From Corynebacterium halotolerans (GTDB taxonomy: Bacteria; Actinomycetota; Actinomycetes; Mycobacteriales; Mycobacteriaceae), in the NCBI RefSeq assembly GCF_001056295.1, contig NZ_JVMD01000012.1, forward strand, positions 1-64,000: 64,000 bases of DNA, in the 5' to 3' direction. Below the pieces are notes generated by a model. It searched no databases, was not told the origin of the DNA, and worked only from the letters and a program-made list of their open reading frames with translations. Of the stretch, positions 33,376 through 42,841 are shown one piece after another. Every line of letters begins with the position of its first letter. The first letter of the stretch is position 1. The position numbers and the translations under genes were made by a program.

Positions 33376-33604
33376 CGATCCACACCGTGTTGGCCCGGTG
33401 GCCAGGGCTTCCACACTTGGGTGCACAGGTGTGGAGCGTTCCGCGGCGTCGGTTTCTCAACAGTCTATCCACACCCCGCCGCATCCGGAGATTCCGGTAT
33501 CTGCAGCCCTGTGACCAGGCTTGTTGCAGAGAACGTGCAGGTCACGTGTTACCAGTGTTACGGCAGTTATCCACAGTGGTCGCCCGTTGGCGGGGTGTGG
33601 AATC
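33376..33604. promoter_or_regulatory. DnaA boxes in the dnaA upstream region
   Basis: One perfect TTATCCACA at 33567-33575 and near matches at 33465-33473 (CTATCCACA), 33376-33384, 33407-33415 and 33596-33604 lie in the 750 bases between dnaA and rpmH. They fit autoregulation of dnaA and may be a second part of the origin. The rest of 33201-33951 holds no gene; the rpmH and dnaA promoters must lie here. Confidence 0.7.
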
Positions 33605-33951
33605 ATGTGAATGGTTCAGCATCATCACAGGTCGTTCCGCGTGTCGGCACATCTCCCGGCGGGTGCGCCCGCGACGCGCGGAACGTCCCGGGATTTGTAT
33701 TGGCGCCCCCGCTCCACGTACCCTGATCGGGTCTGTCATATCCGCGACCCCGGGTGCGCCCAGGGTCGCCGATGTGTTCACCGCATCTGCGCGGGACCCG
33801 GCATCGTGCCCGGGCGCTGCGCCTAGCGGGCCCGTCTCATGGGGATGTCCGGTTTCGCCGGACGGTCCCGGCGGCGGGTGTGAAAACAATCGTATGGGCC
33901 GGTCATCGGGGCACCCCGCCGCCGGCCCCTGAAACCCAAGGAGTGTCACCC

Positions 33952-34089
33952 GTGTCGAAGCGGACGTTCCAGCCGAATAACCGCCGTCGTGCCCGCGTGC
34001 ACGGCTTCCGTACCCGCATGCGCACCCGTTCGGGCCGCGCCGTGGTCGCCGCCCGCCGCAACAAGGGCCGCGCCCGCCTGTCCGCGTAA
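33952..34089 (+). CDS. rpmH: Ribosomal protein bL34
   Basis: 45-residue basic protein of the large subunit with the family pattern [20 protein letters not shown] and ending GRARLSA. GTG 33952 has AAGGAG 8 bases upstream. It is the first gene of the rpmH-rnpA-yidD-yidC operon, divergent from dnaA. Confidence 0.97.
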   Translation: MSKRTFQPNNRRRARVHGFRTRMRTRSGRAVVAARRNKGRARLSA

Positions 34090-34105
34090 CCGCGGACTCG
34101 AGCCC

Positions 34106-34480
34106 GTGCTCCCCGCGCAGCACAAGCTGCATCGTTCCGGAGACTTCTCCGCCACGGTCCGCCGGGGGCGCAGGTTCGGCCGCAGGACGATCGTCCTGCA
34201 TTATTTCGATGCCGCCGGCGACGGCGGCGACGGAGCCGACGCGCAGATCTCCCGATCCGGGGGGCCTCGCGTCGGCTTCGTCGTATCCAAGGGCGTCGGC
34301 AACTCGGTGGTCCGGCATGCGGTGACCCGCAAGCTCCGGCACGTGGTCATGGACATGCTTGACGACGTCCCGTCCACCGCGGACATGGTCGTCCGCGCCC
34401 TCCCGGCTTCCGCCGGCGCGACCAGCGAGGAGTTGGCCAACGATGTGCGCAAGGCACTTTCACGGGCGCTCCGGCGCTGA
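34106..34480 (+). CDS. rnpA: Ribonuclease P protein component
   Basis: The protein subunit of RNase P, which trims tRNA 5' ends. 124 residues: LPAQHKLHRSGDFSATVRRG at the start, then the RNR-type segment KGVGNSVVRHAVTRKLRHV (the usual NR.KR is changed to SVVRHAVTRK). A Gly/Asp-rich insert lies near 35-50. GTG 34106 follows the rpmH stop by 16 bases. Confidence 0.94.
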   Translation: MLPAQHKLHRSGDFSATVRRGRRFGRRTIVLHYFDAAGDGGDGADAQISRSGGPRVGFVVSKGVGNSVVRHAVTRKLRHVVMDMLDDVPSTADMVVRALPASAGATSEELANDVRKALSRALRR

Positions 34481-34544
34481 CGATGCCCCGGAACCGTCGG
34501 ATGGCGGTTCGCCCGTCGATCATGGCTGCGCCGATCACGATCAC

Positions 34545-34832
34545 GTGGGCGTCGCAAAGCAGGCGCGCGGTCCCGTCGCCCGCCTCGCCGAAGGAGCCAT
34601 CCTCTTCTACCGCCGCCGCATCTCGCCGGCGAAGGGAATGGGTTCCTGCCGCTTCGAGCCGACGTGCTCGGCCTACGGGCTGGAGGCCGTGCGCCGATTC
34701 GGTGCGCTCCGCGGCCTGTGGCTGACGTTCCTCCGCATCGCCCGCTGCGCGCCATGGCACCCCGGCGGATGGGATCCCGTGCCGCGCACCTATCCGGGAC
34801 TTGGTTCTTGGTGGCGGCGGATGCACGGGTAA
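34545..34832 (+). CDS. yidD: YidD, membrane protein insertion efficiency factor
   Basis: Small amphipathic protein that supports YidC. The 95 residues contain the family signature FYRRRISPAKGMGSCRFEPTCS and YGLEAVRRFGALRG, then CAPWHPGGWDPVP. Start GTG 34545 is the only suitable start before the domain. It lies 64 bases after rnpA. Confidence 0.92.
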   Translation: MGVAKQARGPVARLAEGAILFYRRRISPAKGMGSCRFEPTCSAYGLEAVRRFGALRGLWLTFLRIARCAPWHPGGWDPVPRTYPGLGSWWRRMHG

Positions 34833-34894
34833 CCTGGGCCCAAGGCTGACGCGTAGACGGCCGCAATCCCCCATGACAGGAGAAACACCAGACC

Positions 34895-36118
34895 GTGCTT
34901 AACTTCGTCTATTGGCCGATTTCGGCCGTACTCTGGTTCTGGCATCAGGCATTCGGCCTGGTCCTGAACCCGGCATCGGGAATTTCCTGGGTGCTCGCCA
35001 TCATGCTGCTGGTGGCGACCATCCGAATCCTGCTGATCAAGCCGATGCTCAAGCAGCAGCGATCCGCCATCAAGATGCAGAAGATGCAGCCGAAGATGGC
35101 CGAGATCAAGCAGAAGTACAAGAACGACCAGCAGGCCCAGGCGCTGGAGATGCGCAAGCTCCAGAAGGAGATGGGCGTCAACCCGCTGGCCGGCTGTCTG
35201 CCGCTGCTCGTCCAGATGCCGGTGTTCATCGGCCTGTTCCACGTGCTCCGGTCGTTCAACCGCACCGGCCAGGGCGCGGCGGCCGTCGGCCAGTCCGGCA
35301 TGTCCGTCGATGAGAACTGGAACACCCCGAACTACTTCTTCCAGGTCGAGGACGTCCGCTCCTTCCTCCTCGCCCGCGTGTTCAACGCTCCCCTGTCGGG
35401 GTCGGTCGGCATGGACGAGTCGCAGTACGCGGCCTTCACCCAGCCGGGTGCCGCCGCGGACTTCACTCGCACGGACATCATGATCGTGGCGATCCCGCTG
35501 ATGCTCATCTCCGCGGCGACGATCCACTTCAACGCCCGCATGTCCATCAACCGGACCAAGCGGCGCCAGGCGGCCGGCCTCCAGCAGCAGCAGGAGGGCA
35601 TGATGGGCCAGCAGATGGACATGATGAACAAGATGATGCTCTGGTTCATGCCCATCATGATTCTGGCGACCGGCTTCCTGTGGCACATCGGCCTGCTCGT
35701 CTACATGGTCACGAACAACGTGTGGACCTACTTCCAGCAGAAGTACATCTTCGCCAAGATCGACCGCGAGGAAGCCGCGGAGCTGGAGGCCGAGAAGGAA
35801 GCCAAGCGCATCTCCCAGGAGAAGATGGCGCCCAAGGTCGGCGTGAAGCCGAACAACCCTAAGAAGGGCGGCAAGAAGCGCAGCCACCTGCCCCAGTCCC
35901 CCGCCGCCAAGAATGCGGGCCCGGGCGAGAAGCAGGGGGAGGGGCAGAGCGCGGCATCCGTCGACGCGGACGCTTCCGCCAAGGCGGCGGCTTCGGCTGA
36001 CGACGATGCCGTGAAGGTTGCCGAGGCTCCGGCGCAGTCGTCGAAGCCGGCGCCGGGCCAGAAGCCCGCACCGGGACAGCGGAAGCGAAGCAAGAAGACC
36101 CGCAAGGGCAGAAGGTAG
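34895..36118 (+). CDS. yidC: YidC membrane protein insertase
   Basis: Inserts membrane proteins alone or with SecYEG. 407 residues: first helix [13 protein letters not shown], a second near [20 protein letters not shown], the cytoplasmic coiled loop ([19 protein letters not shown]), [18 protein letters not shown] and two to three further helices. The tail after about 285 is Lys/Ala/Pro-rich and disordered. GTG 34895 has AGGAGA about 10 bases upstream. A terminator follows. Confidence 0.96.
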   Translation: MLNFVYWPISAVLWFWHQAFGLVLNPASGISWVLAIMLLVATIRILLIKPMLKQQRSAIKMQKMQPKMAEIKQKYKNDQQAQALEMRKLQKEMGVNPLAGCLPLLVQMPVFIGLFHVLRSFNRTGQGAAAVGQSGMSVDENWNTPNYFFQVEDVRSFLLARVFNAPLSGSVGMDESQYAAFTQPGAAADFTRTDIMIVAIPLMLISAATIHFNARMSINRTKRRQAAGLQQQQEGMMGQQMDMMNKMMLWFMPIMILATGFLWHIGLLVYMVTNNVWTYFQQKYIFAKIDREEAAELEAEKEAKRISQEKMAPKVGVKPNNPKKGGKKRSHLPQSPAAKNAGPGEKQGEGQSAASVDADASAKAAASADDDAVKVAEAPAQSSKPAPGQKPAPGQRKRSKKTRKGRR

Positions 36119-36154
36119 CCCCTGACGCTTTCCGTCTACGCGCGTAAATGAAAG

Positions 36155-36185
36155 CCGCCCCACCGCATTGGTGGGGCGGTTTTTT
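36155..36185 (+). terminator. Rho-independent terminator after yidC
   Basis: CCGCCCCACC and GGTGGGGCGG form a hairpin (loop GCATT), followed by six T at 36180-36185. It ends the rpmH-yidC operon, so rsmG is transcribed separately. Confidence 0.92.
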
Positions 36186-36201
36186 CGTGCCCGTAGACTC
36201 T

Positions 36202-36273
36202 GAGTGACGGCGATGCGGCGGCTGCGAGTGAAGGCGTTGCGGTGACTGGGAGTGGAGGCGATCCGGTCGACGG
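36202..36273 (+). repeat. Three degenerate 24-bp tandem repeats upstream of rsmG
   Basis: Units start at 36202, 36226 and 36250, each beginning GAGTGA/GGAGTGG-type sequence followed by GGCGATGCGG or close variants. They sit in a 300-base gene-free interval (36186-36492) where many relatives carry the R3H protein gene khpB (jag); no R3H-like frame is seen here. Confidence 0.6.
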
Positions 36274-36441
36274 TTTCGGCGGTGCGGAGATGCCCACCGT
36301 TGACAGCCTTGTGCTGACGTACCCGGTTCCTCGGTCTGCGTTTCGCGTTTGGGCTGCGCGTCGAGCGCCGCATCGAGGGAGCGGGCCTAGGCCCGCGTAA
36401 TTACATTGACGTGATTTGGATGGCAGGTGATGGTCGGCCGA

Positions 36442-36457
36442 CGTTTCACGTGAAACA
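36442..36457. other. parS: parS site 1
   Basis: CGTTTCACGTGAAACA: full 14-base parS core GTTTCACGTGAAAC at 36443-36456, a few bases before rsmG. ParB binding site for segregation. Confidence 0.9.
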
Positions 36458-36498
36458 TTGGCTTGCTTGCCACAGAACGAAGATGGGATGGAATGACT

Positions 36499-37223
36499 AT
36501 GGTGCATCCGCAAGAACATGCTCCGGACAGCGGTTCGGTAGAAGAGGATCAGATGAAGAGCACACGCGAGGGTGACGGTGTGCAAAGCGAAACCCCTGAG
36601 CGGCCAACTCAAGCGATCGAGTCGCTCTTCGGTGACCGGGCCGACCTGGCCGACCAGTACCACTCGTGGCTTGCGGAGCATGCGACGGTTCGGGGGCTCA
36701 TCGGTCCGCGGGAGGTGCCCCGCTTGTGGGACCGTCACATTTTGAACTGCGCCGTACTCGCGGAGGTCGTTCCCGAGGGCGCTTCCGTTGCGGACATCGG
36801 CTCCGGCGCCGGGCTCCCCGGCATTCCCCTCGCCATCGCGCGTCCCGATGTTTCCGTGACGCTGATTGAGCCGTTGCTCCGAAGGACCACCTTCCTCGAT
36901 GAGGTAGTCGCCGATCTTGGTTTGACCAACGTGACCGTGATTCGCGGTCGCGCCGAGGAGAAAACGGTGCGAAAGGAAGCGGGTCTGGTTGACGTGGTCA
37001 CGTCCCGTGCAGTAGCGCCTTTGGGAAAGCTCGCCGGCTGGTCGCTCCCTCTCGTGCGGCCGGGGGACAGATGATCGCCATGAAGGGATCTTCGGCGGCG
37101 GAAGAGATTCAACGGGACATGAAGCAGATCCGAAAGGCGAAGGGCAAGGATCCGGTGATCGTGGAAGTCGGCATCGATGTCTTGGATACGCCGACGTTCG
37201 TCGTCCAGATTCGGAAGCAGTGA
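36499..37223 (+). pseudogene. rsmG: RsmG (GidB) 16S rRNA m7G methyltransferase gene with a frameshift
   Basis: RsmG methylates G527 of 16S rRNA with SAM. The first frame runs from about 36499 to 37074 and has the SAM-binding motif [18 protein letters not shown] and [14 protein letters not shown]. It stops abruptly after LVRPGD. In the -1 frame the missing end follows without a gap: [14 protein letters not shown] through to FVVQIRKQ, stop at 37221-37223. The break is at a run of five G (37062-37066); six G would restore a protein of about 241 residues. ATG 36552, with AGAGGA, is another possible start. It may be a real mutation, a sequence error or ribosomal slippage. Confidence 0.85.
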
Positions 37224-37499
37224 TCGGCTTCTTCAACCGATGAGAACCGAATAGCGGGATTCGCGTACGGCGTCGTTCTGCGTCGCCCCCCGATCGCCCC
37301 TCCCCTCCCCCACTGGAATTCGGGCCGCCAATGCGTTGGCCCGCCGCTTCATCCCTGCAACTCGGAGTGTTCTACGCGGCGGACTTCCCGTCGATCCCTG
37401 GTGATTTGGATCCTTTATGTGACCGCTCGGTGCACGGGGCTTTCACCTGTGATTGGGACGTACAAGGCAACACCAATCTTCGCCCGAAGCATGGGTGCA

Positions 37500-37515
37500 T
37501 GTTTCACGTGAAACC
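37500..37515. other. parS: parS site 2
   Basis: Core GTTTCACGTGAAAC at 37501-37514. It lies in the 856-base gene-free interval (37224-38079) between rsmG and parA, which holds four parS sites and no supported gene. Confidence 0.9.
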
Positions 37516-37669
37516 ACCCACGAGTTCCGCCGCTGAGGCTTCAGGCCGAATCCACATCGCGCAAACCCGCTGAGGATGACCCGTGCAAGTCGGCTCAAGG
37601 TAAATGGTGCCGCATCTTCGCGCTCGGTCTCCGGCGGTTCGCCAGGCGCCAGTGGGTCGTCGCGTCGAC

Positions 37670-37683
37670 GTTTCACGTGAAAC
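37670..37683. other. parS: parS site 3
   Basis: Exact core GTTTCACGTGAAAC upstream of parA. Confidence 0.9.
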
Positions 37684-37706
37684 CAATGCCGGGGACGGGC
37701 GCCGCG

Positions 37707-37720
37707 GTTTCACGTGAAAC
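37707..37720. other. parS: parS site 4
   Basis: Exact core GTTTCACGTGAAAC, only 23 bases after site 3. Confidence 0.9.
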
Positions 37721-37780
37721 CAGACGGACTAGATTCTATTCGTGCGTTCACCATGTCGGCCCGTCCATGTTGTGTACGCA

Positions 37781-37794
37781 GTTTCACGTGAAAC
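37781..37794. other. parS: parS site 5
   Basis: Exact core GTTTCACGTGAAAC, about 285 bases before the parA start. Confidence 0.9.
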
Positions 37795-38079
37795 TCAGAC
37801 CGAGCCTCGTCCCTTTTTGCGCCGGCCCAAGCAGTGTCGAGCCGATGAGCCAGCTGCAAGCGGATCGAGATCGTTGCCGAAGTCGGCGGCGAACTTAAGA
37901 TGGCCCCGTTTTCTTGTGATGCATCGGGACCGTTGAGGGGCATCCGGCGAAGGGGCTAGAGTGGAGTGCACACGTTGGACCCCGAGGGGGATCGCCTCCC
38001 GGAGGTCCTTCCCGCATGTGGACCAGTTGTTCAGTTGGTCGGATACCCGGAACGGATCCGGAGTTAAAGGGGATTTTTG

Positions 38080-39006
38080 ATGGCCCGCAAGTCGTGGGAA
38101 GATTCGCCGATTGCCGCTGCCGCACGACGCGCAGCCCAGGTCAAGGGGCCCAACAAGCCGACCTTGCCAAAGCCGGAGAAGACCCGCCGCATTGCCTTCG
38201 CCAACCAGAAGGGCGGGGTGGGCAAAACCACCTCGGCCGTCAATTTCGCGTCCGCGCTGGCCCACCATGGGCTCAAAGTGCTCGTCATCGACAACGACCC
38301 CCAGGGCAACGCGTCCACCGCACTGGACGTCGAGCATCGGAGCGGCACCATCTCAACGTATGAGGTGCTCATCGGCGAGGTGGGTCCCGAAGAGGCGATG
38401 CAGCAATCCCCCGAAAACGAGAACCTGTGGTGCATCCCCGCCACGCTCGACCTCGCCGGTTCGGAGATCGAACTCGTCAACCTCTTCAACCGTGAGCGCC
38501 GGCTTCGCCAGGCGATCACGGATGAATTCCTCGAAGAGCATGGATTCGATTACCTCATCATCGACTGCCCTCCCTCGCTCGGCCTGCTGACCCTGAACTC
38601 CATGACCGCGGCGTCCGAGGTGGTCATTCCCATCCAGTGCGAGTTTTACGCGTTGGAAGGAGTGACGCAGCTGCTGAACAACGTGCAGATGATCAGGCAG
38701 CACCTCAATCCCGAGCTTCACATCTCGACGGTTCTGCTCACCATGTACGACGGACGGACGAAGCTCGCCGACGAGGTCGCCGCAGAAGTGCGCAGGCACT
38801 TCGGCGACGCCGTTCTGCGCAACGTCATTCCCCGATCCGTGAAGGTTTCCGAGGCTCCCGGCTTCAGTCAGACGATCATCAGTTACGACCCGGGTTCCCG
38901 GGGTGCGCTGGCGTACATGGATGCGGCCAAGGAGTTCGCCAATCGCGGCGACTATCTCCCCTCCCCCGACAGCGGCGCGATCGGCGTCGCCCCCGAACAC
39001 GAGTGA
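38080..39006 (+). CDS. parA: ParA, chromosome partitioning ATPase
   Basis: ParA drives segregation of the ParB-parS complex, and in corynebacteria also links to the polar protein DivIVA. 308 residues with the deviant Walker [13 protein letters not shown] (signature Lys and GKT), DNDPQGNAS, Walker [13 protein letters not shown] and a basic DNA-binding C-terminal part. An N-terminal extension of about 40 residues precedes [13 protein letters not shown] 38080 has AAAGGGGA upstream. parB follows after 14 bases. Confidence 0.95.
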   Translation: MARKSWEDSPIAAAARRAAQVKGPNKPTLPKPEKTRRIAFANQKGGVGKTTSAVNFASALAHHGLKVLVIDNDPQGNASTALDVEHRSGTISTYEVLIGEVGPEEAMQQSPENENLWCIPATLDLAGSEIELVNLFNRERRLRQAITDEFLEEHGFDYLIIDCPPSLGLLTLNSMTAASEVVIPIQCEFYALEGVTQLLNNVQMIRQHLNPELHISTVLLTMYDGRTKLADEVAAEVRRHFGDAVLRNVIPRSVKVSEAPGFSQTIISYDPGSRGALAYMDAAKEFANRGDYLPSPDSGAIGVAPEHE

Positions 39007-39020
39007 CCGAAGGACCGACC

Positions 39021-40295
39021 ATGGCGCAGGATAGGAAAGATACCCGTCGCGGAGGTCTCGGCCGGGGTTTGGCCGCGTTGATTCCGACGGCACCGGAGCA
39101 GAACCCGGCGGTCGGGAACGACGCCGCCGACATCATTTTCGGCCCGCGAAGCCGCCGCCCCGATTCGTCGGGCTTGTCCGAGGCGGATCGCCGGAGCGGT
39201 TGCGGTGCAGCCGGGGGCGTTGGCGATGCGAAACGTCACAGTGACGGAACGGATATTGGCGGCGATAAAACGTCAAAGCGTCACGGTGACGATAAGGTAA
39301 AGCGCGTTCCGGGAAAGGATGTTTCACGTGAAACATCTGGTGCCGGGGGCCGTGGCGAGACGGACCGACGAAAGTCCGAAATTGATGGCGGCGCGACCCG
39401 GGACGCTTCGGAGTACGGCGCTTCCGAAATCGGCGCGACGTACCGCGAGATTCCGATCGCGTTGATCGTCCCCAATCCGCGCCAGCCGCGCGAAGTGTTC
39501 GACGAAGAACCCCTTCGCGAGCTCGCGCACTCCATCCGTGAGTTCGGCCTCATGCAGCCGATCGTCGTCCGGCCGATCGGGGACGACGTGCGGGCCAAGG
39601 CGCTCGAGGAGGCGCGGGCGAAGAACCCGGAGGCTCCGCAGCCCGAGTTCGAGATCATCATGGGCGAGCGACGGTGGCGGGCCAGCCAACTGGCGGGCAT
39701 CGACGCGATCCCGGCGATCATCCGGGAAACGTCCGATTCCTCGATGCTCCGCGACGCGCTGCTCGAGAACATCCACCGCGTCCAACTCAATCCGCTCGAA
39801 GAGGCCGCCGCGTATCAGCAGCTGCTCGAGGAGTTCGACGTCACCCAGGCGGAGCTCGCGGACCGCATCGGGCGTTCCCGTCCGGCGATCACGAACATGA
39901 TCCGCCTGCTGCAACTGCCGGTCGACGTCCAGCGCCGCGTAGCCGCCGGCGTGCTGACCGCAGGGCACGCCCGCGCCCTGCTGGGCATCAAGACCGGCAC
40001 AGCGGACCAGTCCGCATTGGCCGACCGGATCGTCGCGGAGGGCCTGTCCGTGCGGGCGACCGAGGAAGCGGTGACGCTGATCAACCGTGGCGAGGAAGCC
40101 GCGACCCGGCGCAAGCGCGAACCTCTCCCCCAGCCCGAAAAGCTCACGGCGTGGGCCGATCGCCTGTCCGATAGCTTCGACACGAAGGTGTCCGCGACCA
40201 TGGGCAAGCGCAAGGGCCGCATCGTCATCGAATTCGGCGACCTCGAGGACTTCGACCGGATCATGTCCCTCATCGACGACTCCGACCGAAACTGA
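39021..40295 (+). CDS. parB: ParB, CTP-dependent centromere-binding protein
   Basis: ParB clamps on DNA at parS and spreads by CTP switching. 424 residues: start [20 protein letters not shown], a charged low-complexity segment (about 35-140) that is longer than usual, then the CTP-binding domain with [10 protein letters not shown], the GERRWRAS box and [14 protein letters not shown], the helix-turn-helix [17 protein letters not shown] and the C-terminal dimer domain. parS site 6 lies inside the low-complexity part. ATG 39021 is chosen; the frame upstream overlaps parA. Confidence 0.95.
   Translation: MAQDRKDTRRGGLGRGLAALIPTAPEQNPAVGNDAADIIFGPRSRRPDSSGLSEADRRSGCGAAGGVGDAKRHSDGTDIGGDKTSKRHGDDKVKRVPGKDVSRETSGAGGRGETDRRKSEIDGGATRDASEYGASEIGATYREIPIALIVPNPRQPREVFDEEPLRELAHSIREFGLMQPIVVRPIGDDVRAKALEEARAKNPEAPQPEFEIIMGERRWRASQLAGIDAIPAIIRETSDSSMLRDALLENIHRVQLNPLEEAAAYQQLLEEFDVTQAELADRIGRSRPAITNMIRLLQLPVDVQRRVAAGVLTAGHARALLGIKTGTADQSALADRIVAEGLSVRATEEAVTLINRGEEAATRRKREPLPQPEKLTAWADRLSDSFDTKVSATMGKRKGRIVIEFGDLEDFDRIMSLIDDSDRN
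39320..39335. other. parS: parS site 6, inside parB
   Basis: Perfect 16-base TGTTTCACGTGAAACA within the parB coding region. Confidence 0.93.
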
Positions 40296-40308
40296 GGGGC
40301 CGCCGACA

Positions 40309-41277
40309 GTGTCCGCAGGATTCGTCTGCCCGATCGACCTGGGCAACCGCCGTTCGATCCACCCCGGCACGATGCGCAGCCTCTTCTGGGAAATCGAACC
40401 GGAAGACGCTTCTCCGGCGAAGGATGGGCCCGCCGGTTCCCCCATGGACGATGACGGGACCGAAACCGATCCGAAGCGCGTCGTCGGCAATCCGTGGCGG
40501 AAGATGGGGCTCCAGCACGGCCCACAACGGCCCGCCGCCTCCGATTCCGGGCGGGATCCGATGGCTCCGCCGCCGGCCGGTCCCTCGGGACCCCTGGGCC
40601 CCGGCGGCGCCGCCAACCGTATCCGCCGTGGCATGGACGCCGAGTTGGAGAAGGAGCTCTGGCTCAACCGGGTGCTCGTGGACTGGGGCCCATGCGGCTT
40701 CAGCATGGCCGAAGCCTCGGGCCAGGCCGTGACGGCCACATTGCTGTTCGGTCCCCCGCGCTACGCTCCGACGTCGCGCCGCATGCCGACGGGTCCGGTG
40801 TCCCCCGACGCGGTGATGCTCACCAGCCTGCACATCGACCCGATCATGGCGGACCAGGGCACCGAGGAAGCGCTGATCAATGCCGCGGTGACGCACCTGG
40901 CCGGTCGCGGCGTGCGTGCGGTGGAGGCCTTCGGCTGTTCCGGCGGCGGAGACGACGGGGAAAACGCGATTCCGCGGGAGGAAATGTCCCTGACCGAGTC
41001 GATCCTGCACTCGGTCGACGCTCCGCGGACGCCGCACCGGTGCGAGTCAACCGCGCTCGGTGCCATCAACCACGACGCCGGCGACGTCATCCCGACGCGC
41101 ATGCTCATCAATTCCGGCTTCACGGTCGTGGCGCCCCATCCGACGCATCCGCGGCTGCGGCGCGAACTGGACGCCGACCTCGACTGGGCGGCGGCGGTCA
41201 CCGATGCGCTCGACCAGCTGGTGGCCGCGCAATTCTACGCGTCCTTCTCGGCTTCCAGGAGCTCGACGAAGCTGTAG
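40309..41277 (+). CDS. Conserved protein downstream of parB, GNAT acetyltransferase-like
   Basis: 322 residues, found at the same place in mycobacteria (Rv3916c). The N-terminal half is Pro/Gly-rich. The C-terminal half has a GNAT-like pattern: VMLTSLHIDPIMADQGTEEALI, then HLAGRGVRAVEAFG, and LINSGFTVVAPHP, comparable to strands and helices around an acetyl-CoA site. The pyrophosphate loop is not clearly canonical, so activity is unproven. Start GTG 40309 lies 13 bases after parB. Its last 43 bases overlap the convergent cwlM gene. Confidence 0.7.
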   Translation: MSAGFVCPIDLGNRRSIHPGTMRSLFWEIEPEDASPAKDGPAGSPMDDDGTETDPKRVVGNPWRKMGLQHGPQRPAASDSGRDPMAPPPAGPSGPLGPGGAANRIRRGMDAELEKELWLNRVLVDWGPCGFSMAEASGQAVTATLLFGPPRYAPTSRRMPTGPVSPDAVMLTSLHIDPIMADQGTEEALINAAVTHLAGRGVRAVEAFGCSGGGDDGENAIPREEMSLTESILHSVDAPRTPHRCESTALGAINHDAGDVIPTRMLINSGFTVVAPHPTHPRLRRELDADLDWAAAVTDALDQLVAAQFYASFSASRSSTKL

Positions 41278-42422
41278 GTGCCGGTCAGCGGCTGATCGTC
41301 TTCCTCCGGGAGGTACAGGCGCTTGACGCCGACGACGATCGCCTCGGCGATCTGGTCGCGCTGATCGGGCGACGCCAGCACCGCGACGTCGTCCGGGTTG
41401 GTCAGGTAGCCCACGACCACCTCGACGGTGGGCATGCGCGTCAGGCGCATCAGATCCCACGTGCGGGCGTGCGTGCGGCAGTCACCCAGCGGAGTGCGGG
41501 CGACGATCTCGCGCTGGATCAGCCCGGACAGCTGCTGGCCGAGAATCGAGCTGTTGCCGACGATCGAACCGAAGTAGAACGTGGCCAGGCCCGATGCGCG
41601 CTCGTTCGGGTAGCGGTCGGCGCGCAGGGAGATCATCACATCCGCGCCGAAGGCGTTGGCCATCTCGGCGCGCTCTTCGATGGACGGATCACCCGTGCGG
41701 GGCCGCGACAGAATGGTCTCGGCGCCCACGGCGACGAGGCGGCCCTCGACGCGCGAGGCGAGATCCCAGAGGATCTCCTCCTCGGTGATGGGACCGTAGG
41801 GCCCTTCGACGGTCATGCCCGGATCGTTGGAGCTGCGGCCCGGGTCGATGACGACCCGCTTGCCCGACAGCTTCGGGCCGGCGGCGCGCACCTGCTCGCG
41901 CTCGTGCATGGCGACGTGCGAACCACCCGTCACCCGGCGGCCGAGGTAGCTCAGGGCGCGGAACGTGACCGGCCCGCAGATGCCGTCCGACTGCAGGCCG
42001 TAGTTGACCTGGTATTCGCGCACGGCGGCGTCGGTCAACGGCCCGAAATGGCCGTCGACTCGGGTGTCGAAGAAGCCGAGCTCCTGCAGGATGCCCTGCA
42101 GCTGCCCGATGTCGTCGCCCGTCATCGGCGAGATCGGGTCGAAGGCCAGCACGCGGGCGCCGAGGACGTACGACGCCTCGCGCAGCGCCTTGAGCGTCGA
42201 ATCGCGGATGATCCCGTCGGCGTAGATGCCGCGGGACTGCTGGAACTCCAGCAGCGCCGATCGCAATTCTTCGTCGAAAAGGTCGTCGTCGCCGCTCCAT
42301 TGCGGCGAGTCCTGTTGGATGGCGTCCCCGGCGTAGCCCGGCAGAAGGCCCAGTCTGGCCAGCGTGGTGCGTACCTCCGCTACGCGCGGCGATCGCTCCC
42401 CCACCTGCAGATACTCCGGCAC
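41235..42422 (-). CDS. cwlM: CwlM-like amidase-fold protein without zinc ligands
   Basis: In mycobacteria CwlM is phosphorylated by PknB and then activates MurA at the start of peptidoglycan synthesis. 395 residues: two peptidoglycan-binding-like repeats (about 1-80 and 95-160) and an Amidase_3 fold (about 180-370). The metal and catalytic residues are mostly gone: IDPGRSSNDPG where enzymes have IDPGHGG, SLRADRYPN where enzymes have S.HAN, and VEVVVGYLTN where enzymes have VE.GF. Only Glu in TEEEILWDLA remains. GTG 42422 has AAGGGGA upstream. It is last in the trxB-trxA-cwlM order. Confidence 0.9.
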   Translation of the reverse strand: MPEYLQVGERSPRVAEVRTTLARLGLLPGYAGDAIQQDSPQWSGDDDLFDEELRSALLEFQQSRGIYADGIIRDSTLKALREASYVLGARVLAFDPISPMTGDDIGQLQGILQELGFFDTRVDGHFGPLTDAAVREYQVNYGLQSDGICGPVTFRALSYLGRRVTGGSHVAMHEREQVRAAGPKLSGKRVVIDPGRSSNDPGMTVEGPYGPITEEEILWDLASRVEGRLVAVGAETILSRPRTGDPSIEERAEMANAFGADVMISLRADRYPNERASGLATFYFGSIVGNSSILGQQLSGLIQREIVARTPLGDCRTHARTWDLMRLTRMPTVEVVVGYLTNPDDVAVLASPDQRDQIAEAIVVGVKRLYLPEEDDQPLTGTYSFVELLEAEKDA

Positions 42423-42491
42423 CGGGCGTCCCCTTCCTTCACGTGCTCCGATGGGCAGCCTGATCGGTTGCCCATGTTCACACGCTACCAG

Positions 42492-42812
42492 TTAGAGCTG
42501 AGCTTCCACCTTTCGGAGGATCTCCGCCTTCGGCTTGACGCCGACGATTTCATCGACCTTCTGGCCGCCCTTGAAGATGAGCAGCGCCGGAATCGACATG
42601 ATCTGGAACATCGCGGCCAGGGTGCGCTCGGCCTCGATGTCGCACTTGGCCACGACGGCGCGGTCGCCGAGCTCGGCGGCGACCTCGTCGACGACGGGGG
42701 CCAGCTTGCGGCAGGGGCCGCACCAGTCGGCCCAGAAGTCGACGAGGACGGGCTTGTCGGACTCGATGACCGTGGACTTGAAGTTCGCGGCGGTGACGTT
42801 CACGACAGACAT
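42492..42812 (-). CDS. trxA: Thioredoxin
   Basis: Cytosolic disulfide reductase, 106 residues, with active site WADWCGPCRK and cis-Pro in MSIPALLIF. It corresponds to trxC (Rv3914) in M. tuberculosis. Ribosome site TAGGAGAAAC is just upstream. It has its own -10 sequences in the 88-base gap after trxB. Confidence 0.97.
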   Translation of the reverse strand: MSVVNVTAANFKSTVIESDKPVLVDFWADWCGPCRKLAPVVDEVAAELGDRAVVAKCDIEAERTLAAMFQIMSIPALLIFKGGQKVDEIVGVKPKAEILRKVEAQL

Positions 42813-42835
42813 GTTTCTCCTAAGAGGATCAGGAA

Positions 42836-42841
42836 ATTATA
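42836..42841 (-). promoter_or_regulatory. Internal promoter for trxA-cwlM (-10 TATAAT)
   Basis: A perfect TATAAT on the minus strand, 24 bases upstream of trxA, with a second candidate TATACT at 42850-42855. This gap is strongly A+T rich compared with its surroundings. It suggests that trxA can be expressed apart from trxB. Confidence 0.55.

Noticed and set aside
37331-37898. Small open frames between rsmG and parA
   Set aside because: They run through parS sites, lack ribosome sites and coding bias; the interval is a centromere-like region.
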